Assembly: GCA_021234155.1 (NCBI GenBank)
Contig: JAJEKV010000483.1
Span: 1-64,000 of the forward strand
Length of the DNA stretch: 64,000 nucleotides
From: Isoetes taiwanensis
Taxonomy: Eukaryota > Streptophyta > Lycopodiopsida > Isoetales > Isoetaceae
Direction: 5' to 3'
Below the pieces are notes generated by a model. It was not told the DNA's origin. It ran no database searches and saw only the letters and a list, made by a program, of their open reading frames with translations. This document shows, piece after piece, positions 31,781 through 44,156 of this stretch. Both the position numbers and the translations under genes were made by a program. Every line of letters begins with the position of its first letter. Position 1 is the first letter of the stretch.

Positions 31781-33030
31781 AATATTATTCTACTTGGATG
31801 ACAATGCTTTACAGCAGTAACACAGATATGAAGTTTATACTAGTAAGAAATAAGTAGATTTCATGGTATTTTTTTCAATAAGACCATACAACTTATATAA
31901 GAGATTTCTATAATATATCATTTCTCACATTTTGTACTATTTTAAAGGCATATTTGGGGAAAAGTAGTGTCTCTTTCTATGAACCAAAGAAGCATATATG
32001 AAATGTTATGTGGTCTATTTATATATTGTCATGGCTAAACTTCACAATATCCACTTGAATTCATCAATAAACATCACTAACTTAATCATCTATAATTATG
32101 GAGCCGACCCAACTTTTTATGCTTTAATATGTTGATTCAGTTGTTGTACATCATGTTTGAATTCCAAAAATTGCATAGTTACACCCTAGTAACACTATAT
32201 GTAAGTTGATAAGAGTTATGTTCTATGTAGATATAAATAGAACGCAGCATTTATTGCCCACATGGCATTATGGATGGTTGTTATCGGAGCATTTTAACAT
32301 ACACTTTTGTCCAGAATTTTGTATAGTAGAGTCTTTTAGTAAATATTGAGGTTAACATGACTTATAAGCACTCCAAAAAATCACGAAACTATAGCTCGTA
32401 TAGTTAGCAACTCATGGCCACAAGAATTAAATCAAAACTTGTTATAATGAGAGAGAAACAATTCTTGAACCTCAAGCAGCTTTTCTGACCAAAATAGGGT
32501 TTGGCGGCTTCCACCGATGTCAGATAATAGCAAGAAAACATGGGAACATAAAACTCAATGTGTTATATGATAAACAGGCAAATACCTCCAATTTTAGCAA
32601 GGTTTAGGTCACTTTATGCTAGAAATATCAAAGAAAGCAGTTCTGGACTGGTGCAGAAACTACCAAATTCTCCAATGTTTGAGCAATCACCACAAGGTAT
32701 AGGTGACCCCATTGGTCTTGAAATTCTCAGAGATCATTAAGAAACAAGCGAAGACTCAAATGATGGTGGTATATTATAAAATTGAAATTTCCTTAGTGAG
32801 TTACATGAGTTTAAGTGGCAAAGGTCATGTGGGCCAGTTCTGGTCCATGGATCAGGAATGGTCCTAGGGACAGGTCTAGTGTTAATCATAATCTCCTACT
32901 TTTTTCTTTGGTTAATCTCTTATTCTTTTTTCCTTAGTTTTTTCTCTTTGCTTGGAGACATCATCACAGATGTTCTCTACTTCGTTTACCTATGTTTGAT
33001 TTCATTAGGGCCTGAACGGCCCAAAAAAAA

Positions 33031-33388
33031 TTTCTAATATAACAGCCAACACATAACTATCATTAATATTAATTAACATAAACCATTACATCCAACACAT
33101 TTAAATTAAAATCCCCCTGAAACCCCCTTTGGTTTGGGTGCATATTCACACGGGGATGACGTAGGGCAGCGAAAGCCCCTAAAATTATATTTTGTGTACA
33201 AAATTAACACCATGTAGTATATTTCCTCAAATCTTATAGTATTCTGCAAATCTTGTTATATGGTATAGCAAAATTTGTACATGCATATCCCACAAACGAG
33301 GAACTTTATGTACGATGTAGATTGAGGAATAAAGGTGTTATATGCCCATCCAACAGCTCTCGATGCCCGGAGTCACCCCCCGTGTGAA
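33031..33388. mobile_element. truncated F fold-back
   Basis: It carries a left arm (GCCAACACATAACTATCATT ... TTTGGTTTGGGTGCATATTC) and the spacer with GGGGATGACG. The right arm stops at GTGTGAATATG, where it joins the start of a DEF element (TAGCATAATAACAGG). Confidence 0.65.
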
Positions 33389-35006
33389 TATGTAGCATAA
33401 TAACAGGGGGTTTTCTTTGTGTTTTTGTATGCTTTTCACTAAGGTTTTCCTATGATTTCGTGATGTATTCAAATGAATGTACTAATGCGTACATCTAGAG
33501 TGCACCATTTATGAGCCATTGATTTTAGCCTTTTTTTTTTCAATGGTCCATAACCAATGGCTCACAACAAAAGCCTTTTTTTGTGCATGTGGTGCATAAT
33601 GGGCACATGAAGGGCCATTGATTTCAGCCTTTTTTTTTTCAATGGTCAACAACTAATGGCTCACAAAAAAAGCTCTCTTTTTGTGTGTGTGGTGCCTAAT
33701 GGGCACATGAAGGGCTTGAAGGGCGCATGTAGTGCAGTTTCCCCGCCGACAACACATTTCTTATCCTAACTTTTGATCCAGAGCTCTGTTTGAGATGATT
33801 TTTAGAGCGTTGGAAAGCTCTCTCCGAGATCTTTTTGATAATGTATGATATGGATATGTTTGGTTAAGTTATCTATGCTAAAACAGCAATTTTTTGGCCG
33901 GGTTTGGTAGGCTTTCACATCCTACCAGCTGATTAATAAAGGATTGCGCTATTGAATATTGTTTTATGGCTCATTTCGAATGAAGCTTGCAAAAAATTAC
34001 CATGCATTTTTTAGATTTTGAGGCAGTTATTAAGCAAATTCTAAGGCTTCTAGATCCTTGTGCTAACAAGCAGAAAAGTTTTCCAGTTTGGTTTCTCACG
34101 ACAAGAATCCATGGAGGCCAAATTTCTTTATTTAAATTCAGTTGAAAAATGTTTGTGTATGGGTGTTGCAAACTTTATGACTTTCAGAATAATAGGATCA
34201 ATCTGCTCTATCTTTATGGTAACTTTTACTTATGTTCTATTTGTTTTATTGTGATCAAATTCAAAAGCTACAGGTGATGAAAGCCTCAAATGAATTCTAG
34301 TCTTTTTTTACGGTTTTGAATTCTAAAATTTTTGTCACACCATCTGGGGGCCGGGGGGGGGCGTCCCTGAAGGGCCCTTAGAAGAAATTTTTTGCAACAC
34401 AAACCATTAACATCCAACATATAAAAATTAAACCCCCCAACACATAACAACCAATACATAACAACCAACACATAACAACCATTGACATTAACAAGCAACA
34501 CATAACTACCATTGACATTAATTAACACAACCATTGGGTCCAACACATTTTAAATTAAAAATCCCCCTTAAACCCCCCTTTGGTTTGGGTGCATATTCAC
34601 ACACCCCTTTGGTTTGGGTGCATATTCACACGGGGATGACGAGGGCAGCGAGAGCCCCTCATAATTGTATTTTGCACGCATTTAAATCAACACCATATAG
34701 TATTCGCTTGAAATCTTATGGTATTTTATAATCTTGTTATACAAGATAGCAAATTTTGTACTTGCATACCCCACAAATGAGGAACTTTACATACGGTGTA
34801 GATTAAGGAATAAGGGGTGAATATGCCTATCCAACAGCTCTCATTGCCCGGAGTCACCCCCGTGTGAATATGCACCCAAACTAAAGGGGGTTTAAGGGGG
34901 ATTTTAATTTAAATGTGTTGGACCCAATGGTTGTGTTAATTAACGTCAATGGTAGTTATGTGTTGGTTGTTAATGTCAATGGTTGTTATGTGTGTTGGTA
35001 GTTATA
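33389..35006. mobile_element. DEF element, copy 2
   Basis: Blocks D (33389-33765), E (to about 34340) and a complete fold-back F (about 34437-35006) are present, running into R1 block A. F here has a long spacer with GGGGATGACGAGGGCAGCGA on the left and its rough complement, CTCATTGCCCGGAGTCACCC, on the right, so the arms extend past the minisatellite. Confidence 0.65.
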
Positions 35007-36377
35007 TGTTGTCTAGAAAATGATATAAGGAGTACCTTAGGTTTTTTAAGTTGACCGCACTCCAATGTGTCGATAAAAGTGCTTTGTGCGTCTATATACT
35101 TGTTGGGGTGTGAGCTAATAGGTCGAAATCATCCGTGATATATCAATCGCCTAATGATCTGACTAGCGAGCCGAGCCCCTCCCCATCCATGCAAGGCAAG
35201 CCATCCTTCCACTTGATCAATATATAGTCCAAATAGCATGGGGATATTGGACATCCCCGCCACACTCCTATATTAATTTGTTGATAGAGTGGCACGATGG
35301 AGGCATTCGTGACTATTTTATATTAACTGCATTTTTCGGTTCGTATGGGATGCCTGCCTAAGAAAGATATTGTTTAGGATTATTCTATTAGAGTTGACCT
35401 TGACTACACATTAGACTTTGTCTTAGATTGAATTGAGAATAGAAGAATTAGGGCTGCTAGAAGGAAGATAAATAATTACAGATAAGAGAAAATAAGTTCC
35501 ACTACAAAATTGTTATTGCCTGACTGGTGAAAGATAGGGTCCTCTAAATTGCTCTGAACTTTAGTGGTGTCATCCATGTTTCATACACCATTGTTGCTGG
35601 GTGAGGTTATTTCAGAGTGCGCATGTTTTGTATCTATGGGAGCTCAGAAAGTACTTAGAAAAGTATTAAAACATTGGGTTCTTTGAAGGCTTCGTAAGAC
35701 CTTATTAAACATGGAGTTTGAATGCGGATGCAATATTTCTTGTTTCTAACATCAACGTTTTCATATGAAGTTGAGCATTAAAGTGTTTTTTATTTCGATT
35801 TTTTGAAGCGATTATGAAAAGTAGAAAAGTGCTCAGATGTTAAGTACTCAAAGTATGTACTTTGGGAAGTGTCGAAAGTGGTACACCCTAGCATCTATTA
35901 CCTTACTGCAGAGGTAGATTTATTATCTTTATTTCACTTGTTTGTAGATAGTAGCTTAAAGATGCCACCTTTAAAGAAACCTTGAATGAAGAGAAACTAG
36001 ATGAGAGGCGATGATGCAGAACAATGAATAATTAGCATCGATTAGAACAATCTTATGGTCCCAAAATGCATGCATCCTCGCCTTGCCCATAGTGGCTTAT
36101 TCGAGGGCAAATTGATCAATGCAATTATTTGGTCATATATAATATCCATGTGTTGATGGAAAATTAAGTAATAACAAATGTCTTTTAGAAAATTGTGATA
36201 AGCTTTTAAAATCATATCTTTCTCATAGAGTGACACGTTATGCTATCAATTTTTCTCATAGAAGGAAGGAAGGAAGTATAGAAAAGACATTAAAAGTCGG
36301 GCAGGTGCACTTACAGAGTTTTAACATTGTAACATTTGAGTCATGGTTACTGGCACGGGATGAATTTCGAGCAACTA
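35007..36377 (-). mobile_element. R1 repeat, copy 4 (A, A', C), first unit of the 3.9-kb array
   Basis: This has the same A-A'-C order with B deleted as copy 3, joined through GACTGGTGAAAGATAGGG. The minus-strand reverse transcriptase remnant is degraded: the YADD region reads ATCCGTGATATATC and frameshifts occur at CTG positions. Confidence 0.6.
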
Positions 36378-38941
36378 ATATGTAGCATAATAACAGGGGG
36401 TTTTCTTTGTGTTTTTGTATGCTTTTCACTAAGGTTTTCCTATGATTTCGTGATGTATTCAAATGAATGTACTAATGCGTACATCTAGAGTGCACCATTT
36501 ATGAGCCATTGATTTTAGCTTTTTTTTTCAATGGTCAATAACCAATGGCTCACAACAAAAGCCTTTTTTTGTGCATGTGGTGCATAATGGGCACATGAAG
36601 GGCCATTGATTTTAGCCTTTTTTTCCAATGGTCAACAACCAATGGCTCACAACAAAAGCCCTCTTTTTGTGTGTGTGGTGCCTAATGGGCACATGAAGGG
36701 CTTGAAGGGCGCATGTAGTGGAGTTTCCCCGCCGACAACACATTTCTTATCCTAACTTTTGATCCAGAGCTCTGTTTGAGATGATTTTTAGAGCGTTGGA
36801 AAGCTCTCTCCGAGATCTTTTTGATAGTGTATGATATGGATATGTTTGGTTAAGTTATCTATGCTAAAACAACAATTTTTTGGCCGGGTTTGGTAGGCTT
36901 TCACATCCTACCAGCTGATTAATAAAGGATTGCGCTATTGAATATTGTTTTATGGCTCATTTCGAATGAAGCTTGCAAAAAATTACCATGCATTTTTTAG
37001 ATTTTGAGCCAGTTATTAAGCAAATTCCAAGGCTTCTAGATCCTTGTGCTAACAAGCAGAAAAGTTTTCCAGTTTGGTTTCTCACGACAAGAATCCATAG
37101 AGGCCAAAGGCTGCTGTTAAATTCCAGTTGAAAAATGTTTGTGTATGGGTGTTGCAAACTTTATGACTTTCAGAATAATGGGATCAATCTGCTCTATCTT
37201 TATGGTAACTTTTACTTATGTTCTATTTGTTTTATTGTGATCAAACTCAAAAGCTACAGGTGATGAAAGCCTCAAATGAATTCTAGTCTTTTTCTGGTTT
37301 GAATTCTAAAATTTTTGTCACACCGGGGACGGGGGTGGCGTCCCCTAAGGTAGAAGGGGGCCAGAAATTTTTTTTTGCAACACAAACCATTAACATCCAA
37401 CATATAAAAATTAAACCCCCCAACACATAACAACCAATACATAACAACCAACACATAACAACCATTGACATTAACAAGCAACACATAACTACCATTGACA
37501 TTAATTAACACAACCATTGGGTCCAACACATTTAAATTAATATCCCCTTAAACCCCTTTGGTTTGGGTGCATATTCACACGGGGATGACGAGTGCGTGAG
37601 AGACCTCATAATTGTATTTTGCACGCATTTAAATCAACACCATATAGTATTCTCGCTTTTGAAATCTTATGGTATTTTGCTAATCTTGTTATACAAAGAT
37701 AGCAAATTTTGTACTTGCATACCCCACAAATGAGGAACTTTACATACGGTGTAGATTAAGGAATAAGGGGTGAATATGCCTATCCAACAGCCTCTCATTG
37801 CCCGGAGTCACCCCTGTGAATATGCACCCAAACCAAAGGGGTTTAAGGGGATTTAGTCCCTATCGATCCGAGACATCGGATCGCCATTCTAGAATGGAAC
37901 AAGCATGCATGTTTTGCATGCATGCGGCGCATGCCCCATTCAGTTGGGAGTTAAGCTATTTTTAGCGTTTTGCATCAACTCTCATCGGTTTCTTCTTCTC
38001 TCTCGTGTTACCTCTTTCTCTTTGAATTGTTTCGGCGGGGGGGCTTCTCCACCTTTTGGTTTTAATAATTGGCGTTTCTTTCATCTTTGTCCTTTTCGGC
38101 CTTTAGCCGCCGTCCTGTGACCTTGTCCTCGATCCTAGTTTGTAAGGGAAGTCCTTTGGTATTCGGGCAGTTTGTTGGTTTCATGCGAGGTCCCATTCTA
38201 GAATCCTATCGATCAGAGACATCCGGATCGCCATTCTAGAATGGAGCGAGCATGCATTTTTTGCATGCATGCGTAGGCGCATGCCATTGCAGTTGGGGAG
38301 TTAAGCTATTTTAGGCGTTTGCATCAACTCCTCATGGCTTCCTCTTCTCTCTCGGCGGTACCTCTTTCTCTCTTTGAACCCACCCTCCCCCTTCTTCTTT
38401 GTTTATTATATTTGTTTGTCGCGTGGCGTAATCAACCCCCTCCACTTTGGGAGGTTTGTTTTTGTCTTGTTGTTTTGTTGGTGATGTGCGTGTGAGGTTT
38501 GAGCTGCATCTGTTTCATTCGTGGGTTTTGGGAGCGATTTCTCTGCCTTGCGTTTGTCTAAGCCCCTTGCCGAAGGTTTATCACTAGGGTTTTTCCTCGA
38601 AAACCCAAAAGGGCGGGGTTTTTTAATCCCGGTGATAAGCTTTCGGCAGGTACACCAGCCGAACATCTGTTAGCATTGTATTTTTGGGGTCCAAATGTTA
38701 TAATTGGATTTTCCCTTTATTTTTCGTGGGTAGTTCGCATGTGCGCGGCTACCCACTATCCACCATTGTAGAAAATCTGCTGAGATGAATGAGAAGCCTA
38801 TCTATGGGCAGTTTGTTGGTTTCATGCGAGTCCCATTCTAGAATTTAAATGTGTTGGACGCAATGGTTGTGTTAATTAACGTCAATGGTAGTTATGTGTT
38901 GGTTGTTAATGTCAATGGTTGTTATGTGTTGGTAGTTATAT
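36378..38941. mobile_element. DEF element, copy 3, with G2 inserted in its fold-back
   Basis: D and E span about 36378-37320 and the left arm and spacer of F run to 37858. G2 occupies 37859-38841, and the distal right arm (AATTTAAATGTGTTGGACGC...) resumes at 38842. Compared with the uninterrupted copies (GATTTTAATTTAAATG), the insertion point is at AAT. Confidence 0.65.
37859..38841 (+). mobile_element. G2 module pair, copy 1
   Basis: Two modules of a second sequence family are present. Each head is the hairpin CGATCCGA-GACA-TCGGATCG (the second copy has one mismatch), followed by the 14-bp palindrome CCATTCTAGAATGG and GCATGCATG runs. The first has an X body, the second a Y body with the nested hairpin (38578-38640). 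Modules are joined as CATTCTAGAAT|CCTATCGATC. The block ends CCCATTCTAG then AAT. Confidence 0.7.
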
Positions 38942-40258
38942 GTTGTCTAGAAAATGATATAAGGAGTACCTTAGGCTTTGCCAAGTTGACCCGCACTCCA
39001 ATGTCTGGTAAAAAGTGCTTTGTGCGTCTATATACTTGTTGGGGTGTGAGCTAACAGGTCGAAATCATCTGCATATATCAATCGTCTAATGATACAGCTA
39101 GCGAGCCGAGCCCCTCCCCATCCATGCAAGGCAAGCCATCCTTCCACTTGATCAATATATAGTCCAAATAGCATGGGGGGATATTGGACATCCCTGCCAC
39201 ACTCCTATATTACTGTTGATAGAGTGGCACGATGGAGGCATTCGTGACTATTTTATACACTGCATTTTTCAGTTCGTATGGGATGCTCAGCTACGAAGAA
39301 AGATATTGTTTAGGATTATTCTATTAGAGTTGACCTTGACTACACATTAGACTTTGTCTTAGATTGAATTGAGAATAGAAGAATTAGGGCTGCTAGAAGG
39401 AAGATAAATAATTACAGATAAGAGAAAATAAGTTCCACTACAAAATTGTTATTGCCTGACTGGTGAAAGATAGAGTCCTCTAAATTGCTCTGAACTTTAG
39501 TGGTGTCATCCCTGTTTCATACACCATTGTTGCTGGGTGAGGTTATTTCAGAGTGCGCATGTTTTGTATCTATGGGAGCTCAGAAAGTACTTAGAAAGTA
39601 TTAAAACATTGGGTACTTTGAAGGCTTCGTAAGACCTTATTAAACATGGAGTTTGAATGCGGATGCAATATTTCTTGTTTCTAACATCAACGTCTTCATA
39701 TGAAGTTGAGCATTAAAGTGTTTTTTATTTCGATTTTTTGAAGCGATTATGAAAAGTAGAAAAGTGCTCAGATGTTAAGTACTCAAAGTATGTACTTTGG
39801 GAAGTGTCGAAAGTGGTACACCCTAGCATCTATTACCTTACTGCAGAGGTAGATTTATTATCTTTATTTCACTTGTTTGTAGATAGTAGCTTAAAGATCC
39901 CACCTTTAAAGAAACTGTTGAATGAAGAGAAACTGCCGATGAGAGGCTAATGCAGGAACAATGAATAAGTAGCATCGATTAGAACGATCTTATGGTCTTT
40001 AAAATGCATGCATCCTCGCCTTGCCATAGTGGCGATTCAGGCAAATTGATCAATGCAATTATTTGGTCATATATAATATCCATGTGTTGATGGAAAATTA
40101 AGTAATAACAAATGTCTTTTAGAAAATTGTGATAAGCTTTTAAAATCATAGCTTTCTCATACAGTGACATGTTGTGCTATCAATTTTTCTCATAGAAGGA
40201 AGGACGGAAGTATAGAACAGACATTCAAAGTCGGGCACGGGATGAGTTTCGAGCAACT
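38942..40258 (-). mobile_element. R1 repeat, copy 5 (A, A', C)
   Basis: On the minus strand the YADD box followed by FDLLAHTPTS is intact (near 39062-39085). The GCPxSPM loop is frameshifted by an extra G in a run of six (39176-39181). C ends at GAGCAACTA. TTAAGTACTCAAAG near 39775 is the empty version of the site used by H copy 2. Confidence 0.65.
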
Positions 40259-42840
40259 AATATGTAGCAATAAATGAGGTGTTTTGTATTTTTGTACGCT
40301 TTTCACTAAGGTTTTTCTATGATTTCGTGATGTATTCAAATGGATGTACTAATGCGTACATCTAGAGTGCACCATTTCTGAGCCATTGATTTTAGCCTTT
40401 TTTTTTTCAATGGTCAACAACCAATGGCTCACAACAAAAGCCTTTTTTTGTGCATGTGGTGCATAATGGGCACATGACGGGCCATTGATTTTAGCCTTTT
40501 TTTTTCCAATGGTCAACAACCAATGGCTCACAACAAAAGCCCTCTTTTTGTGTGTGTGGTGCATAATGGGCACATGAAGGGCTTGAAGGGCGCATGTAGT
40601 GCAGTTTCCCCGCCGACAACACATTTCTTATCCTAACTTTTGATCTAGAGCTCTGTTTGAGATGATTTTTATAGCGTTGGAAAGCTCTCTCCGAGATCTT
40701 TTTGATAGTATATGATATGGATATGTTTGGTTAACTTATCTATGCTAAAACAGCAATTTGTTGGCCGGGTTTGGTAGGCTTTCACATCCTACCAGCTGAT
40801 TAATACAAGATTGCGCTATTGAATATTGTTTTATGGCTCATTCTGAATGAAGCTTGCAAAAACTTACCACGCATTTTTAGATTTTGAGGCAGTTATTAAG
40901 CAAATTCCAAGGCTTCTAGATCCTTGTGCTAACAAACGAAAAAGTTTCAGTTTGGTTTCTCACGAGAAGAATCCATGGAGGCCAAAGGCTGCTGTTAAAT
41001 TCCAGTTGAAAAATGTTTGTGTATGGGTGTTGCAATCTTTATGACTTTCAGAATAATGGGATCAATCTGCTCTATTTTTATGGTAACTTTTACTTATGTT
41101 CTATTTGTTTTATTGTGATCAAGTTCAAAAGCTACAGGTGATGAAAGCCTCAAATGAATTCTAGTCTTTTTCTGGTTTGAATTCTAAAATTTTTGTCACA
41201 CTGGGGGTGACGTCCCTAAGGCCGAAGAAGGGGCCGAAAGTTTTTTGCAACACAAACCATTAACATCCAACATATAAAATTAAACCCCCAACACATAACA
41301 ACCAATACATAACAACCAACACATAACAACCATTGACATTAACAACCAACACATAACTACCATTGACATTAATTAACACAACCATTGGGTCCAACACATT
41401 TAAATTAATATCCCCTTAAACCCCCTTTGGTTTGGGTGCATATTCACAGGGGGATGACGGGCAGGGAGAGACCCTCATAATTGTATTTTGCACGCATTTA
41501 AATCAACACCATATAGTATTCTCGCTTTTGAAATCTTATGGTATTTTGCTTAATCTTGTTATACAAAAGATAGCAAATTTTTGTACTTGCATACCCCACA
41601 AATGAGGAACTTTACATACGGTGTAGATTAAGGAATAAGGGGTGAATATGCCTATCCAACAGCTCTCATTGCCCGGAGTCACCCCCGTGTGAATATGCAC
41701 CCAAAACCAAAGGGGGTTTAAGGGGGATTTTAATCCTATCGATCCGAGACATCGGATCGCCATTCTAGAATGGAACGAGCATGCATGTTTTGCATGCATG
41801 CGGCCGGCGCATGCCCATTCTGGTTGGGAGTTCGCTATTTTAGGCGCGTTTCTGCATCAACTCCTCATCGGCGCTTCCTCTTCTCTCTCAGCAGTACCTC
41901 TTTCTCTTTGAATTGTTTCCAGGCAGGGGAGGGGCTTCTCCCTGCCTGGTTTGACCAATTTGGCGTTTCTTTCATCTTGTCCTTTCGGCTTTTTAGCCTT
42001 TCGCCCGTCCCCGTGACCTTCGGCCCTCGATCCTAGTTTGTAAGGAAGTCCTTTGGTATTGGGCAGTTTGTTGGTTTTCATGAAGTCCCATTCTAGAATC
42101 CTATCGATCCGAGACATCGGATCGCCATTCTAGAATGGAACGAGCATGCATGCCTTTGCATGCATGCTTGGGCGCATGCCCATTCTCGTTGGGAGTTCGC
42201 TATTTTAGGCGTTTACGCATCAACTCCTCATCGGGCGCTTCCTCTTCTCTCTCGGCCACCTCTTTCTCTTTGAACCCACCCTCCCCCCTTCTTTGTTTAT
42301 TATATTTGTCGCGTGGCACGCGCGTAATCAGCCCCTCCACTTTGGGAGGTTTGTTTTTGTCTTGTTGTTTTTGTTGGTGATGTGCAGGTACAGGTTCGCG
42401 AGCGGCATCTGTTTCATTCGTGGGTTTTGGGAGCGATTTCTCTGCCTTGCGTTTGTCTAAGCCCCTTGCCGAAGGTTTATCACTAGGGTTTTTCCTCAAA
42501 ACCGAAAAGGGCGGTTTTTTAATCCCTATGATAAGCTTTTCGGCAGGTACACCAAATTTAACATCTGCTAGCATTGTATTTTGGGGTCCAAATGTTATAA
42601 TTGGATTTTTCCCTTTATTTTTCGTGGGTAGTTCGCATGTGCGCGGCTACCCACTATCCACCATTGTAGAAAATCTGCTGAGATGAATGAGAAGCCTATC
42701 TATGGGCAGTTTGTTGGTTTCATGCGAGTCCCATTCTAGAATTTAAATGTGTTGGACGCAATGGTTGTGTTAATTAACGTCAATGGTAGTTATGTGTTGG
42801 TTGTTAATGTCAATGGTTGTTATGTGTTGGTAGTTATATG
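40259..42840. mobile_element. DEF element, copy 4, with G2 inserted
   Basis: The structure and insertion point match copy 3, so the G2 insertion happened before the surrounding 3.9-kb unit was duplicated. D (40259-40620), E (to about 41205), F left arm and spacer (to 41734), G2, and the distal F arm (42740-42840) are all present. Confidence 0.65.
41735..42739 (+). mobile_element. G2 module pair, copy 2
   Basis: Flanked by AAT on both sides (41732-41734, 42740-42742). It contains an X-type then a Y-type module, both with intact CGATCCGA-GACA-TCGGATCG head hairpins and CCATTCTAGAATGG palindromes. The nested hairpin is at about 42476-42535. Confidence 0.75.
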
Positions 42841-44156
42841 TTGTCTAGAAAATGATATAAGGAGTACCTTAGGCTTTGCCAAGTTGACCCGCACTCCAAT
42901 GTCTGGTAAAAAGTGCTTTGTGCGTCTATATACTTGTTGGGGTGTGAGCTAACAGTTGAAATCATGCATATATCAATCGCCTAATGATGACTAGCGGCAG
43001 CCGAGCCCCTCCCCATCCATGCAAGGCAAGCCATCCTTCCACTTGATCAATATATAGTCCAAATAGCATGGGGGATATTGGACATCCCTGCCACACTCCT
43101 ATATTACTGTTGATAGAGTGGCACGATGGAGGCATTCGTGACTATTTTATACACTGCATTTTTCAGTTCGTATGGGATGCTCAGCTACGAAGAAAGATAT
43201 TGTTTAGGATTATTCTATTAGAGTTGACCTTGACTACACATTAGACTTTGTCTTAGATTGAATTGAGAATAGAAGAATTAGGGCTGCTAGAAGGAAGATA
43301 AATAATTACAGATAAGAGAAAATAAGTTCCACTACAAAATTTGTTATTGCATTTTGGTGAAAGATAGAGTCCTCTAAATTGCTCTGAAACTTTAGTGGTG
43401 TCATCCCCAATTTTCATACACCATTGTTCTTTGGGTGAGGTTATTTCGAAAAGGCATGTTTTGTATCTATGGGAGCTCAGAAAGTACTTAGAAAGTATTA
43501 AAACATTGGGTACTTTGAAGGCTTCGTAAGACCTTATTAAACATGGAGTTTGAATGCGGATGCAATATTTCTTGTTTCTAACATCAACGTCTTCATATGA
43601 AGTTGAGCATTAAAGTGTTTTTTATTTCGATTTTTTGAAGCGATTATGAAAAGTAGAAAAGTGCTCAGATGTTAAGTACTCAAAGTATGTACTTTGGGAA
43701 GTGTCGAAAGTGGTACACCCTAGCATCTATTACCTTACTGCAGAGGTAGATTTATTATCTTTATTTCACTTGTTTGTAGATAGTAGCTTAAAGATCCCAC
43801 CTTTAAAGAAACTGTTGAATGAAGAGAAACTGTCGATGAGAGGCTAATGCAGGAACAATGAATAAGTAGCATCGATTAGAACGATCTTATGGTCTTTAAA
43901 ATGCATGCATCCTCGCCTTGCCATAGTGGCGATTCAGGTAAATTGATCAATGCAATTATTTGGTCATATATAATATCCATGTGTTGATGGAAAATTAAGT
44001 AATAACAAATGTCTTTTAGAAAATTGTGATAAGCTTTTAAAATCATAGCTTTCTCATACAGTGACATGTTGTGCTATCAATTTTTCTCATAGAAGGAAGG
44101 ACGGAAGTATAGAACAGACATTCAAAGTCGGGCACGGGATGAGTTTCGAGCAACTA
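42841..44156 (-). mobile_element. R1 repeat, copy 6 (A, A', C)
   Basis: The reverse transcriptase loop reads in frame as GCPISPMLFGLYID on the minus strand (near 43060-43100), but the YADD box is broken by loss of CTG (ATCATGCATATATC near 42960). The C block is nearly identical to that of copy 5. Confidence 0.65.

Larger units (their letters stand above)
26462..32881. mobile_element. H element, copy 1 (TIR element with TTAA flanks), carrying the G1 array
   Basis: The left end CACTAGACCTGTCCC (26462) and right end GGGACAGGTCTAGTG (to 32881) are perfect inverted repeats, flanked on both sides by TTAA (26458-26461, 32882-32885). Without the G1 insertion (27990-31783) the element is about 2.6 kb, AT-rich, and contains no recognisable transposase. 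A motif of the type TNNTGGTCCA or its complement recurs inside (near 26480, 27205, 27530, 32840). Copy 2 at 49517 is homologous along its length. Confidence 0.75.

Noticed and set aside
26462-32881. Assignment of H to the CACTA superfamily from its CACTAG ends
   Set aside because: The flanks are TTAA on both sides and the empty site shows a TTAA (or TA) duplication, not the 3 bp of CACTA; the end also lacks CACTACAAGAA.
37859-42739. G2 blocks as Helitrons (TC start, CTAG end)
   Set aside because: CTAG is followed by A, the G1 family ends in CAAG and starts GTCG, and no 3' hairpin lies about 10 bp before the end. A related rolling-circle mechanism remains possible.
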